Part shown: positions 1 to 8,370 of the stretch, one piece after another
How the letters are laid out: every line of letters starts with the position of its first letter
How positions within the stretch are numbered: position 1 is the stretch's first letter
From: Luminiphilus sp051201685
GTDB lineage: Bacteria > Pseudomonadota > Gammaproteobacteria > Pseudomonadales > Halieaceae
Assembly: GCF_051201685.1 (NCBI RefSeq)
Contig: NZ_CP179213.1
Coordinates: 558,001-622,000, forward strand
Length of the DNA stretch: 64,000 nt
Direction of reading: 5' to 3'
Position numbers and translations under genes: made by a program
Notes under the pieces: generated by a model
Databases searched by the model: none
Told to the model about the DNA's origin: nothing
Seen by the model: only the letters and a program-made list of their open reading frames with translations

Positions 1-687
1 ATTTATGTAGCCTTTGTGGGCGCACTCAACACCCTTGGGTTGGCCTGTTGTCCCGCTGGTGTAAAACACGGCGGCTACGCGTTCTTCTGGATCATCGAGC
101 CAAATAGGGCGTGCCCGTTGAATCGGGGCATCAATTGAAACTCGGCTAAGATCGAGTATGGGAAGCTCATCAAGCTTTAGGCCATTGTCATTGCTGACCA
201 AGAGAACTGGGTCGGCATCCTTCACCATTTGTTGCTGTAGCGAGATGGGCGCAGCAGGATCTAAAAACAGCTGGGTTGCGCCAGCTTTTAAAATTCCCAA
301 GTGGCTGGCAACAATGTCGACGCAGTTTTGTTCCATGGACACGGCAACGATCTGATCCGGTCCGCTGACATAGGGGGCAATTGCAGCTGCAATTTGTTCT
401 GCTCTGTGATCGAGAGTTTGGTAGGTTATTTGCTCGCCAGTTGTTGGTACTTGAAGGGCAGTAAAGTTGGGGTAACGAGCGGCACTGCGCTCAAAAATTT
501 CATGCAGCCATTCCACGCCTTTTTGATGGTCTGCGCGAATCCACAAATCACCCGTGGGCTCATCTTTGAGGCAATACACGTCTGAACTGGAGCTAGGCCT
601 TGTGCTCTGAAGTGCTCTACCGTACTGCCACCATGCCAGTGAGGAGAGGCTCAGCATGCCTAGCACGCTTGCGGCGAGGGTGAGCAT
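1..687 (-). CDS. Adenylation-domain protein (NRPS-type AMP-binding enzyme), membrane-anchored, 3' part cut by window edge
   Basis: Translating the minus strand from an ATG at 687 gives 229 residues open to the window edge. Residues 1-24 are hydrophobic (MLTLAASVLGMLSLSSLAWW) and look like a membrane anchor or signal helix. The rest resembles the N-terminal lobe of ANL-family enzymes: a segment typical of amino-acid adenylation domains (FERSAARYPNFTALQ), then the phosphate-binding motif TSGTTGQPKG, followed by a histidine and asparagine spaced as in NRPS A3 regions. It would activate a carboxylate as an acyl-adenylate; the substrate pocket lies outside the window. It starts 15 nt after the amidinotransferase stop on the same strand, so the two are probably co-transcribed. 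A leading membrane helix is unusual for a stand-alone adenylation enzyme. Family assignment is firm; NRPS type rather than acyl-CoA ligase is likely but unproven. Confidence 0.85.
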   Translation of the reverse strand, partial: MLTLAASVLGMLSLSSLAWWQYGRALQSTRPSSSSDVYCLKDEPTGDLWIRADHQKGVEWLHEIFERSAARYPNFTALQVPTTGEQITYQTLDHRAEQIAAAIAPYVSGPDQIVAVSMEQNCVDIVASHLGILKAGATQLFLDPAAPISLQQQMVKDADPVLLVSNDNGLKLDELPILDLSRVSIDAPIQRARPIWLDDPEERVAAVFYTSGTTGQPKGVECAHKGYIN

Positions 688-702
688 TATAGAGGTGCAC
701 TC

Positions 703-1764
703 CTAGTTCGGGGAGCCCTGAAAGTACCCCTCCAGGGTGCCGCGGCGGCGGACATCTAGTGTGACACAGTGAAAGCCGCCACCTAACATGCGGGAGTGAC
801 GAAGCTTTACCGGCTCAACATTCATGCCTTTGCTCTCCAGCAACGCGATCAACTGGTGCTGATCGCTGTCGACGACCACGGTCTCTGGATCGATACTAAA
901 TAAATTCATATCGATCCACTCACTACCAATGGCTTTGTGAAGGTAGTCAGCACTGTGGCGCCCTTGGTTTTCCATGGGTGGGCTGTATATGACTTCCCAT
1001 TCCTTGAGAAAGTCTGGAATGGTCTCGTCTGAGAGCCGTCCCGGATTGGCCAGCACCAAACCCGGCCGCAGTGCGACCAAAGTAGAGTCAATATGGCTGC
1101 CAAAATAGACGTCTTCCATGAAGTGAACTCGGTATTTGCTTCCCAGTATCGACTGTAGCCACTGTCCCCCCATTTTATTGCCAGTGGCACTCACCAGGTA
1201 CAGTAAATCTCGTCCAAAGCGCAGCACATTGGCGGCGTCAAAAGCAGGCTCCAAATCTAGAGGAGTGAGATTGTCAGCCTCAGGCGCAAACAGCTCATCT
1301 TTTAGCGTGGGTCGCGGTGCACTGAACCAGCGTGCCCCTGAAGCCATGTACTCCAAAAGTAATTCGCGATAGCTGAACGTCTCCTGGCTGCGACCTCGGA
1401 TAACGTTGGGAGTTTCTAGTATTTGGTCCCCGACCGTGAGCAATATATCTCGGGGGCAATAATTGTAATAACCCGGTGTGGACCAGTGCACCGTACTAAA
1501 GACGCTATCGTGATCCCAGGGAGTGGGACGACGGACGGTGACATTCGCCTGTTTTAAAACTGATGCAAAGGTCTCAAGATCCTCCTCGGCTTCCTCAATA
1601 ATTTTGGCTGGGAAAGGCCCCTGCGGAATGGTGTCCAAGGGGCGCCCGGGATATTCTGCTAGTTGAGTGCTGGCATCAGCGTGGGGGAACCTTGCACCTG
1701 CGGCGGTACCAATGATGACCTCCTCAAGGGGATCCCATTCGTTACAGCTCCAAACCAAAGACAT
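703..1764 (-). CDS. Amidinotransferase of the arginine:glycine amidinotransferase (AGAT/StrB/CyrA) family
   Basis: This 353-residue protein should transfer the amidino group of arginine to an amine acceptor. The catalytic triad of the family is visible: Asp176 in FDAANVLRFGRD, His224 in GSHIDSTLVALRPG and Cys333 in GGGFHCVTLDVRRRG, each in a context that closely follows animal glycine amidinotransferase and cyanobacterial CyrA/SxtG. Length is normal. The start was placed at the second Met (1764), because GGAG lies about eight bases upstream of it and not of the first Met at 1782. The next gene downstream is an adenylation enzyme, which points to a small pathway that makes or activates a guanidino compound such as guanidinoacetate. 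This is an inference: the acceptor cannot be read from the sequence. Confidence 0.9.
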   Translation of the reverse strand: MSLVWSCNEWDPLEEVIIGTAAGARFPHADASTQLAEYPGRPLDTIPQGPFPAKIIEEAEEDLETFASVLKQANVTVRRPTPWDHDSVFSTVHWSTPGYYNYCPRDILLTVGDQILETPNVIRGRSQETFSYRELLLEYMASGARWFSAPRPTLKDELFAPEADNLTPLDLEPAFDAANVLRFGRDLLYLVSATGNKMGGQWLQSILGSKYRVHFMEDVYFGSHIDSTLVALRPGLVLANPGRLSDETIPDFLKEWEVIYSPPMENQGRHSADYLHKAIGSEWIDMNLFSIDPETVVVDSDQHQLIALLESKGMNVEPVKLRHSRMLGGGFHCVTLDVRRRGTLEGYFQGSPN

Positions 1765-1834
1765 GCAGATACTCCGTAGCAACTTTAATTTTGATTGATG
1801 TTTTTATGGGCCACAGAAATATCGAGTTGACCAT

Positions 1835-1860
1835 AAAAAAGCCGCCCTGCAGGCGGCTTA
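1835..1860 (-). terminator. Rho-independent terminator of the small secreted-protein gene
   Basis: A six-base-pair GC stem (GCCGCC/GGCGGC, five-base loop) is followed on the minus strand by six T residues. It lies 22 nt after the stop codon of the gene at 1883-2257 and before the amidinotransferase start, so it separates the two transcription units. Confidence 0.8.
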
Positions 1861-1882
1861 GTAAAAGGCAGTGGTAGTGAGC

Positions 1883-2257
1883 CTAGTTCATTGCTTCCCA
1901 GAGTGCACTGCCGTGGCAAGTCATAGCTTCGCCTTCCATCGCGGCAGCGTCAGATTCAGGGTAAGCATCCCAGAACTTGCCGTAGTCTGTGAAGTCGGGC
2001 CAAGACGATATGTACAGAAGGTCAGTGCCAGTGCCGTCGGCTGCGGCTGCTACAGGAAAATAGATCTGACTTTTCATATCTTTGCCGCCCTTTACTTTGG
2101 ATGCGGCTTTTTGCCATGTCTTTGAGTACTCAAGCAATTCCTCTTCACCCATTTCGTCGTTCATTTGGCATTTCCAGATGTGGACGGGGCTACCAGCCAT
2201 TGCTTGCATGGCCGTAAGTGACAGAACAGCGACAGTAGCCGCAATCAATTTTTTCAT
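1883..2257 (-). CDS. Small secreted protein of unknown function
   Basis: The protein has 124 residues. It begins with a clear Sec signal peptide (MKKLIAATVAVLSLTAMQAMA, cleavage after AMA), so the mature protein of about 103 residues is periplasmic or exported. It is acidic, rich in Trp, Tyr and Met, with two cysteines (in WKCQ and MTCHG) that could form a disulfide. AGAGGAT about eight bases upstream of the ATG is a good ribosome binding site and a terminator follows the gene, so it is a genuine monocistronic gene. I do not recognise a family with certainty. The WPDFTDYGKFWDAYPES segment is reminiscent of dimeric ferredoxin-like (NIPSNAP/ABM-type) domains, but that is only an impression. Confidence 0.8.
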   Translation of the reverse strand: MKKLIAATVAVLSLTAMQAMAGSPVHIWKCQMNDEMGEEELLEYSKTWQKAASKVKGGKDMKSQIYFPVAAAADGTGTDLLYISSWPDFTDYGKFWDAYPESDAAAMEGEAMTCHGSALWEAMN

Positions 2258-2840
2258 GGGAATATCCTCTGGCGGTGTGAAATTTTCTGCAGGCCAGTGT
2301 GCTACACAATTCTCTGCTTTTTAACTGATATCGGCCGAACCTTTTATCTAAACGCGACATTTTCATCGCATCTTTGGCTCGTATGCTGTGCACTTGGTGG
2401 CCTGCGGCATGGTGAGATACATGTATTTTTTCATTTATATCAATGTTTTATGGTTATTTTTATGGAGATTGGGCGTTGCAGTACCACGACTAGGGTTGGG
2501 TGGTTGGCCGCGGAGGCGGGAGTCTGGATCGGTTTACGACCTTGGGCTCTGTCACAAAGGCCCTGTCGGTCTGAGCGGCTGCTCGGGAATTGGCGCAAGC
2601 TTGAAAGTTAATATCTGCAGGATGTGCCTGTAGCGATTTGGCCTATGCAGTCAAACGGGGTCAAGGTACCAAAAATGCTCTGCTGGCACCTTCGCAGCTG
2701 GTTGGCGAGGCCCGTCTTAAGGCGGGGATTTGTTGTCGCCGAACTGGTAACCTATCAGTACTTACCGGCCAGTACATTCACTCGGCCGCTGCCATCCGAA
2801 AAAGGGTGACCTACTTGCAAGCAGGAGAGTATGACTCACC
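2258..2840. other. Intergenic region of 583 nt between the secreted-protein gene and rnr
   Basis: It separates a minus-strand gene from rnr on the plus strand and must hold both promoters. I see an AT-rich stretch around 2430-2465 and otherwise no convincing gene. Short open frames here lack ribosome binding sites and protein-like composition. No tRNA or riboswitch was recognised. Confidence 0.5.
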
Positions 2841-5297
2841 TTGAAAAAAACTGACGCCCCAAAGAAATCACGAAAACCAAAGGATCCCAATGCGGCCATT
2901 GAGGCCAGTCGCTACGAAAATCCGATTGCCAGCCGTGAGGTGATCCTCAAAATACTCGAGGATTCGGGAGAATTATTTCAGCTATCGGGTTTGGCCAGCA
3001 AACTCGATTTGTCGAGTGATCAAGATCTTGAAGCACTGCGTCGCCGCGTGATGGCGATGCGCCGCGATGGCCAGGTGCATCTTGATCGGCGGGGACGCAT
3101 TGGCCTCTCTGAGCGCCTTGAGTTGCAAACCTGTCGAGTCATTGGGCATCGCGATGGTTATGGCTTCGCCACGCCTGTCGAAGGTGGTGATGACCTTTAT
3201 CTCAGCAGTCGAGAAATGCAGAAAGTTTTTGACGGCGATCGCACCCTCGTAGCAACGGTGAGCACGGATGCCAAGGGGCGTCGCGAAGGCAAGGTTGTTG
3301 AGGTGTTGGAGCGCGCTGTAGAAGTACTGCCAGGTCGTTACATGGAAGAGAGCGGTATTGGTTTTCTCCTGCCCTATAACACCCGCGTTACCCAACATAT
3401 TTTAATCCCGCCCAATCAAACGCGCGGTGCTCTGCCCGGTCAGATGGTGTCAGTACGCATTACCGATTACCCCACCCAAGTGCTGGGTGCCAAAGGTTCA
3501 GTCGAAGAAATTTTGGGTGACCACCTTGATCCCGGGCTTGAAATTGATATTGCCATTCGGGCTCATCAAATCCCTTGGCAGTGGCCCGATGCGGTGCTCG
3601 ATGAGGCGGCGTCTTTGAGCGAGGAGCCCGACACTGATGACAAGCGTGGCCGCATCGATCTGCGAACTAAACCTTTCGTAACGATCGATGGTGAGGACGC
3701 GAGAGATTTTGACGATGCCGTGTACTGCGAGCCTGAGGGCAGCGGTTTTCGATTGTGGGTTGCGATCGCCGACGTGTCGCATTACGTAACTACTGACTCT
3801 GCCCTCGATCAGGAAGCTATTGAGCGGGGCAACTCCGTATATTTTCCTGAGCGTGTGGTACCTATGTTCCCAGAGGTGCTCTCCAACGGGCTCTGCTCGC
3901 TCAAACCCAAGGTAGATCGGTTGGCCATGGTTTGTGAGATGACCATTGGCCAAAGGGGTGATGTTGTTAGCAGTACGTTTTATGAAGCGGTGATTCACTC
4001 CCATGCCAGATTGACCTACACCGAGGTGGGTCAGGTGTTAGAACAGGGTTTTGCCGATTCGGTAGACCCTGAGCGATACCCCGGTCTGATGCATTTGCAT
4101 GCCCTTTATGCCTGCCTCCGAGGGGCCCGCGAGCTGCGTGGCGCCATTGATTTCGAAACCGTTGAAACGCGTATCGAGTTTAACGCTGAGCGCAAAATTG
4201 AAGCGATTGTTCCCGTTCACCGCAATGACGCCCACAAGCTGATCGAAGAGTGCATGCTCGCAGCCAATGTGGCGACGGCTGAGTTTTTAGAGGCGGCGGG
4301 CCTGCCCGTTTTGTTTCGAGTACATGAAGGGCCTAGCACCGAGCGGCTCGCCAATGTGCGCGACTTCTTGGGTGAGCTAGGACTAGACTTGGGCGGCGGG
4401 GAAAAACCGACTCCCGAGGATTATCAGCGTCTACTAGCGGCTGCATCAGATCGAGACGATGCCTCGGTAATTCAAACGATGCTGCTACGCTCGTTAAGTC
4501 AGGCGGTCTATCAGGCAGAGAACAAGGGGCACTTTGGGTTGCATTACCCGGCCTATGCGCACTTCACCTCGCCAATCCGACGATACCCCGACTTGTTAGT
4601 GCACAGAGCGATCCGCAGTCTTATCCGCGGGGGCAAGTTCCCCAAGCAGACGCGCCGCTCTGAGGATACGCAACAACAAAGCCAGTCCTCCTACCCCTAC
4701 GAGTTGGCCGCAGTTACTGCGTTGGGAGAGCGCTGTTCGTTGACCGAGCGACGTGCTGATGATGCAACGCGTGAGGTTGACGCTTGGCTTAAATGCGAAT
4801 TTTTGAGGGACAGGGTAGGAGAGCAATTTTCGGGGGTCATTACGGCCGTGACGGCCTTTGGAATCTTTGTTGAGCTTCAAGACCTTTACATTGAGGGGTT
4901 GGTGCATATTAGCGCGTTGCCCGGAGACTATTACCACTTTGACGCGCCTAAGCAGCGGTTAGTAGGCGACCGAACTCGTCGCACCTTTCAACTTGGTGGA
5001 TCGGTAGACGTCACGGTAGCTAGGGTTGATTTGGATGAACGAAAAATAGATTTAGAGATGGTGGGAGCCTCAGACGCGAGGCCACCTAAAGGGCGCAAAG
5101 GTGCTGGCGCTTCTCGCAAGAAGAAAAGTGCTGCGGGAAAATCTAACGCCACTGAATCAGGTGGCAAGCGAGCCAAAAAAGCGACCAGCCAAGGGCGCTC
5201 GAAAGATGCTAAATCTAAAACGGGTGGTAAGCCGGGTAAAAAGCAGGGCAGCGCGCCTCGCGCCGATGGTTCTAAGTCGGGGCGCAGCAAACGGTGA
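2841..5297 (+). CDS. rnr: Ribonuclease R
   Basis: This 818-residue 3'-5' exoribonuclease degrades structured RNA and helps in RNA quality control. It follows the RNase R layout: a basic N-terminus, the conserved RYENPIASREVIL segment, cold-shock domains, the RNB catalytic domain with DLRTKPFVTIDGEDARDFDDAV (first 20 of these carry the metal-binding Asp cluster), a C-terminal S1 domain (about 640-725) and a Lys/Arg/Gly-rich tail of about 90 residues. The only in-frame start is TTG at 2841. A well-placed GGAG at 2824 would rather serve an ATG at 2831 in another frame, which ends after seven codons at 2854, so a tiny leader peptide or weak initiation is possible. It overlaps rlmB by four bases, as in many gammaproteobacteria. 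Confidence 0.97.
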   Translation: MKKTDAPKKSRKPKDPNAAIEASRYENPIASREVILKILEDSGELFQLSGLASKLDLSSDQDLEALRRRVMAMRRDGQVHLDRRGRIGLSERLELQTCRVIGHRDGYGFATPVEGGDDLYLSSREMQKVFDGDRTLVATVSTDAKGRREGKVVEVLERAVEVLPGRYMEESGIGFLLPYNTRVTQHILIPPNQTRGALPGQMVSVRITDYPTQVLGAKGSVEEILGDHLDPGLEIDIAIRAHQIPWQWPDAVLDEAASLSEEPDTDDKRGRIDLRTKPFVTIDGEDARDFDDAVYCEPEGSGFRLWVAIADVSHYVTTDSALDQEAIERGNSVYFPERVVPMFPEVLSNGLCSLKPKVDRLAMVCEMTIGQRGDVVSSTFYEAVIHSHARLTYTEVGQVLEQGFADSVDPERYPGLMHLHALYACLRGARELRGAIDFETVETRIEFNAERKIEAIVPVHRNDAHKLIEECMLAANVATAEFLEAAGLPVLFRVHEGPSTERLANVRDFLGELGLDLGGGEKPTPEDYQRLLAAASDRDDASVIQTMLLRSLSQAVYQAENKGHFGLHYPAYAHFTSPIRRYPDLLVHRAIRSLIRGGKFPKQTRRSEDTQQQSQSSYPYELAAVTALGERCSLTERRADDATREVDAWLKCEFLRDRVGEQFSGVITAVTAFGIFVELQDLYIEGLVHISALPGDYYHFDAPKQRLVGDRTRRTFQLGGSVDVTVARVDLDERKIDLEMVGASDARPPKGRKGAGASRKKKSAAGKSNATESGGKRAKKATSQGRSKDAKSKTGGKPGKKQGSAPRADGSKSGRSKR

Positions 5298-6040
5298 GCG
5301 ATTGGGTTTATGGGTTTCATGCGGTGGAGGCACTGCTACGCAGGGAGCCCAAAGCGATCGCGGCCTTGTGGTTAGAGGCCAGCCGGCGGGATAAGCGCGC
5401 TCAGGCCCTGTTGCGTCTTGCGGCAGATCAAGGTGTAACCGTGGAGCGTGTTTCTGGAGCAGCCCTTGATGACGTGGCGTCTGGTCGTCATCAAGGCATT
5501 GCAGTTCAGGTTAAATCGGGCGCTGCCACAGAAGCGATCGACGAGGCCGGTTTAATGGCCTTGTTGCAACGTCAGGACTCGCCTTTGCTACTGATTCTGG
5601 ATGGGGTCACTGACCCACACAATTTGGGTGCCTGCTTGCGTACAGCTGATGCGGCGGGCGTCACGGCGGTCGTGGTGCCTCAAGATGGTGCTGCGGGCCT
5701 CTCGCCGGTCGCGCGTAAGGTAGCCTGTGGTGCCGCCGACACCGTGCCGTTCGTTCGAGTTACCAACCTGGCGAGAACGTTGGGACAACTAAAAGCGGCG
5801 GGTGTTTGGCTAATTGGTACCAGTGATAAAGCGTCCTGCACCGTATTTGAGCAGGATTTCTCTGGGCCCCTGGCCATAGTGATGGGTGCGGAGGGTGCGG
5901 GAATGCGACGCTTGACCGAGGAAAACTGTGATTTTTTGGTAAGTTTGCCCATGCAAGGAACCGTTTCTAGCCTGAATGTGTCTGTGGCTACGGGTATCTG
6001 CCTGTTTGAGGCGGTTAGGCAGCGACAAAGCGCACAATAG
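5294..6040 (+). CDS. rlmB: 23S rRNA (guanosine-2251-2'-O)-methyltransferase RlmB
   Basis: This 248-residue SPOUT methyltransferase modifies the ribose of G2251 in the peptidyl-transferase P loop. An N-terminal substrate-binding domain (GFHAVEALLRREP) precedes the knotted catalytic domain with ILDGVTDPHNLGACLRTADA, GAEGAGMRRLT and the C-terminal SLNVSVATGICLFEA motif that forms the cofactor knot. Length matches E. coli RlmB. It starts with GTG inside the rnr stop (GTGA overlap), so translation is coupled to rnr. Confidence 0.97.
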   Translation: MSDWVYGFHAVEALLRREPKAIAALWLEASRRDKRAQALLRLAADQGVTVERVSGAALDDVASGRHQGIAVQVKSGAATEAIDEAGLMALLQRQDSPLLLILDGVTDPHNLGACLRTADAAGVTAVVVPQDGAAGLSPVARKVACGAADTVPFVRVTNLARTLGQLKAAGVWLIGTSDKASCTVFEQDFSGPLAIVMGAEGAGMRRLTEENCDFLVSLPMQGTVSSLNVSVATGICLFEAVRQRQSAQ

Positions 6041-6056
6041 GCCCAAAATAGCGCCA

Positions 6057-6085
6057 TTGCATTGTGTCTTGGTGCTGGGTAAACT
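6057..6085 (+). promoter_or_regulatory. Probable sigma-70 promoter and leader of the rpsF operon
   Basis: TTGCAT at 6057 and TAAACT at 6080 are spaced by 17 bases and followed by a GC-rich discriminator (CCGCGCC), as is usual for growth-rate-regulated ribosomal promoters. The leader from about 6092 to 6173 can form two hairpins (GGGGT/ACCCC near 6108-6120, and one around 6134-6149 rich in CCG). This could be the autoregulatory S6:S18 site known upstream of rpsF in many bacteria, but I could not verify its fold. Confidence 0.6.
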
Positions 6086-6173
6086 CCGCGCCTCAGAAAA
6101 TTAGGCGGGGTGTAAACCCCATCTCCTTGCCATACCGCGGACGCGGGTGGCGCAATCCGAAAGGAGTGATCGA

Positions 6174-6629
6174 GTGCGACACTACGAAGTTGTGTTTATG
6201 GTTCATCCCGACCAGTCAGAACAGGTCCCGGGCATGATCGAGCGTTATTCAGCCGTCATCACCAAAGACGGCGGAACAGTCCACCGGCTCGAGGACTGGG
6301 GTCGGCGTCAGCTGGCCTATCACATCAATAAGGTGCACAAAGCGCACTACATCTTGATGAATGTTGAAGCTTCCAACGAAGCGATGGAAGAGTTGAGCAC
6401 TACCTTCCGTTACAACGACGCCGTTATCCGAAATCTCGTAATCCGCCGCGATGAGCTGGTGACTGAAGAGTCATTGATCATGAAGGCCGAGAAAGAAGAT
6501 CGTGAGCGTAAATCTCGTTATCAGGAGCGACAGGCGGCAGAAACCAAGGCCCCAGAAGCTGACAAGGATAATGAAGACGCTCCGGCAGAGGCCGAAGCCC
6601 CATCAGATTCAGATAACAGCGAGGAGTGA
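6174..6629 (+). CDS. rpsF: Small ribosomal subunit protein bS6
   Basis: The protein has 151 residues and binds the 30S platform together with bS18. The conserved start RHYEVVFMVHPDQSEQV and the RRQLAYHINK segment identify it. The start is GTG at 6174, seven bases after AAGGAG; an upstream in-frame ATG-like start would add nine residues absent from the family. The acidic Glu/Ala-rich C-terminal tail after about residue 110 is longer than the minimal bS6 but typical of gammaproteobacteria. First gene of the operon rpsF-rpsR-membrane protein-rplI. Confidence 0.97.
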   Translation: MRHYEVVFMVHPDQSEQVPGMIERYSAVITKDGGTVHRLEDWGRRQLAYHINKVHKAHYILMNVEASNEAMEELSTTFRYNDAVIRNLVIRRDELVTEESLIMKAEKEDRERKSRYQERQAAETKAPEADKDNEDAPAEAEAPSDSDNSEE

Positions 6630-6632
6630 GCC

Positions 6633-6860
6633 ATGTCTCGTTTTTTTCGTAGACGCAAGTTTTGCAAGTTTACCGCCGAAGGCATCAAAGAGATCGACTA
6701 CAAAGATCTCGATACGCTGAAGCAGTACATCACTGAGACTGGAAAGATCGTACCCAGTCGTATTACGGGTACCAAGGCTAAGTACCAGCGACAGCTGGCC
6801 ACGGCCGTCAAGCGTGCACGATTTTTGGCGCTGCTACCCTACACCGACGCTCACCAGTAA
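6633..6860 (+). CDS. rpsR: Small ribosomal subunit protein bS18
   Basis: The 75-residue protein starts three bases after rpsF. It has the family motifs FRRRKFCKFTAEGIKEIDYKD and GTKAKYQRQLATAVKRARFLALLPY. It forms a heterodimer with bS6 on the 30S platform. Length is standard. Confidence 0.98.
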   Translation: MSRFFRRRKFCKFTAEGIKEIDYKDLDTLKQYITETGKIVPSRITGTKAKYQRQLATAVKRARFLALLPYTDAHQ

Positions 6861-6872
6861 GCCGGTGAAGTA

Positions 6873-7745
6873 ATGCGCGGCCTCGCAGAATTTATTATGC
6901 GTGGCCGCTGGCAGGCGCTAGCGGTTGCGGTAGTAGGCGCGGGAAGCCTGCTTTTTGGCTGGCTCAGTGCAGCCGCTATTGCGCTAGTAACGTTGCGCAA
7001 AGGGATCATTGACGGCAGCTGGCTGGTGCTCTGGGCATTGCTGCCAGCGTTATTAGCGGCTTGGATGAGTGGCGACATTGGCAGTATCGTGTTGCTTGCA
7101 GGTACCTTTGTACTGGCGGTGATACTGCGAACGACGGTTAGCTTGGCATTAGCGATTTTGGCCAGCGCAGCGCTCGGAATATTGGGTGGTGCGGGCTTGC
7201 TGCTGATTAGCGGTGAATTTTTAGACCAGCTGGTTGTGGTGTTCGCGGAGCTTATTGGTGACCTCGAAGCCAATATGAAGGCAAGTGGGGAGACGATAAC
7301 GCTGCCGCGCCCTACACCTGGGCAGGTCGCTGGTATTCTCGCCGCCGGTAACGCAGTGACTGCAGTTTTGAGTTTGTTGTTGGCTAGATATTGGCAAGCC
7401 TTGTTGTACAACCCGGGAGGTTTTCGGGTTGAGTTCCACCGGTTACGTTTGCCGGTTGGTGCTACGCTAATTCTGGGTGGATTGGCCATTTTTTTATGGT
7501 TGCAAGCCTCTTGGATTAGCGGATGGGCAATGGTTTGGGCAGTGCCGTTGATGTTTGCGGGATTTGCTCTGGTGCACGCTTGGGTTGCGTTCACCCGCCG
7601 AGGTAACGGTAGCCTCGTCGCGTTTTATGCGATGTGGCTGTTTTTAGACCCAGTGAAAGGGTTGTTGTTGGGCTTGGTGATGGCCGATGCTCTTCTGGAT
7701 TTCAGGCGTCGATGGTCTTCGGCGTCAACGGATGGGGAAGCCTGA
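6873..7745 (+). CDS. Multipass membrane protein of the DUF2232 type
   Basis: This 290-residue protein consists mainly of hydrophobic helices, about seven to eight, with short basic loops and a longer segment near residues 125-155 that carries PRPTPGQVAGILAAGNAV. Its place between rpsR and rplI is a recurrent position for YybS/DUF2232 proteins in gammaproteobacteria, and this is the main ground for the name. Its function is unknown; a link to envelope or ribosome physiology is only suggested by position. Start ATG at 6873 follows rpsR by 12 bases. Confidence 0.8.
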   Translation: MRGLAEFIMRGRWQALAVAVVGAGSLLFGWLSAAAIALVTLRKGIIDGSWLVLWALLPALLAAWMSGDIGSIVLLAGTFVLAVILRTTVSLALAILASAALGILGGAGLLLISGEFLDQLVVVFAELIGDLEANMKASGETITLPRPTPGQVAGILAAGNAVTAVLSLLLARYWQALLYNPGGFRVEFHRLRLPVGATLILGGLAIFLWLQASWISGWAMVWAVPLMFAGFALVHAWVAFTRRGNGSLVAFYAMWLFLDPVKGLLLGLVMADALLDFRRRWSSASTDGEA

Positions 7746-7800
7746 GGCTTCTGGATTTTGTAAGAACGGTGTCGGGTAGGCCGACTGCGAGGAAGTTAAA

Positions 7801-8250
7801 ATGGAAGTTATTTTGCTGGAAAACGTGGGTAACCTGGGAAGTCTGGGCGATAAGGTCGATGTCAAGGCGGGCTACGGGCGCAATTTTTTGATTCCCCATG
7901 GTAAGGCGGTCCCTGCGACGGGTGACAACGTGGCTAAATTTGAAGCGCGACGTGCTGAGCTCGAGGCCGCAGCAGCCGCTTCGTTGGAGGCAGCTGAGAA
8001 GCGTGCAGCGGCAATCGTCGAGTTGGCAGGCATTTCGATTGAGGCAACCGCGGGTGAAGAGGGCAAGCTCTTTGGTTCCGTGGGTACCCGCGATATCTCC
8101 GAGGCGATCACCGCAGCGGGTGTCGACATCGATAAAGCCGAAGTTCGCCTGCCAGAAGGCGTGATTAGGGACCTGGGCGAATACGAAGTTATGCTACAGC
8201 TGCACGGCAATGTCGCCACCAGTATTGCGGTATCAGTCGTCCCTGCCTGA
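7801..8250 (+). CDS. rplI: Large ribosomal subunit protein bL9
   Basis: The 149-residue protein starts with MEVILLENVGNLGSLGDKVDVKAGYGRNFLIP..., the signature of the bL9 N-terminal domain (20 residues suffice to recognise it). The long connecting helix, rich in Ala and Glu, and the C-terminal domain with GKLFGSVGTRDI follow. GAGGAAG lies about seven bases upstream. It binds domain V of 23S rRNA. Last gene of the rpsF operon. Confidence 0.97.
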   Translation: MEVILLENVGNLGSLGDKVDVKAGYGRNFLIPHGKAVPATGDNVAKFEARRAELEAAAAASLEAAEKRAAAIVELAGISIEATAGEEGKLFGSVGTRDISEAITAAGVDIDKAEVRLPEGVIRDLGEYEVMLQLHGNVATSIAVSVVPA

Positions 8251-8308
8251 GCCTCTGAGCAGCGTTATTAGTAGGTAGATCATACTATCTAGCGTTGCAA
8301 ACCAACTT

Positions 8309-8327
8309 GGGCGTACCCAGTACGCCC
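8309..8327 (+). other. Perfect 8-bp hairpin between rplI and dnaB
   Basis: GGGCGTAC and GTACGCCC flank a three-base loop CCA. There is no T tract after it on the plus strand, so it is a weak terminator at best. It could end or stabilise the rplI transcript. The dnaB start follows 43 bases later. Confidence 0.5.
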
Positions 8328-8370
8328 TAGCATGGGTTATGCTGCACTGCCGGCCACCGGATAGCTGTTA

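Noticed and set aside
2297..2844. Several short plus-strand frames between the secreted-protein gene and rnr
   Set aside because: They overlap each other, lack ribosome binding sites and have a Trp/Cys/Arg-rich composition unlike real proteins.
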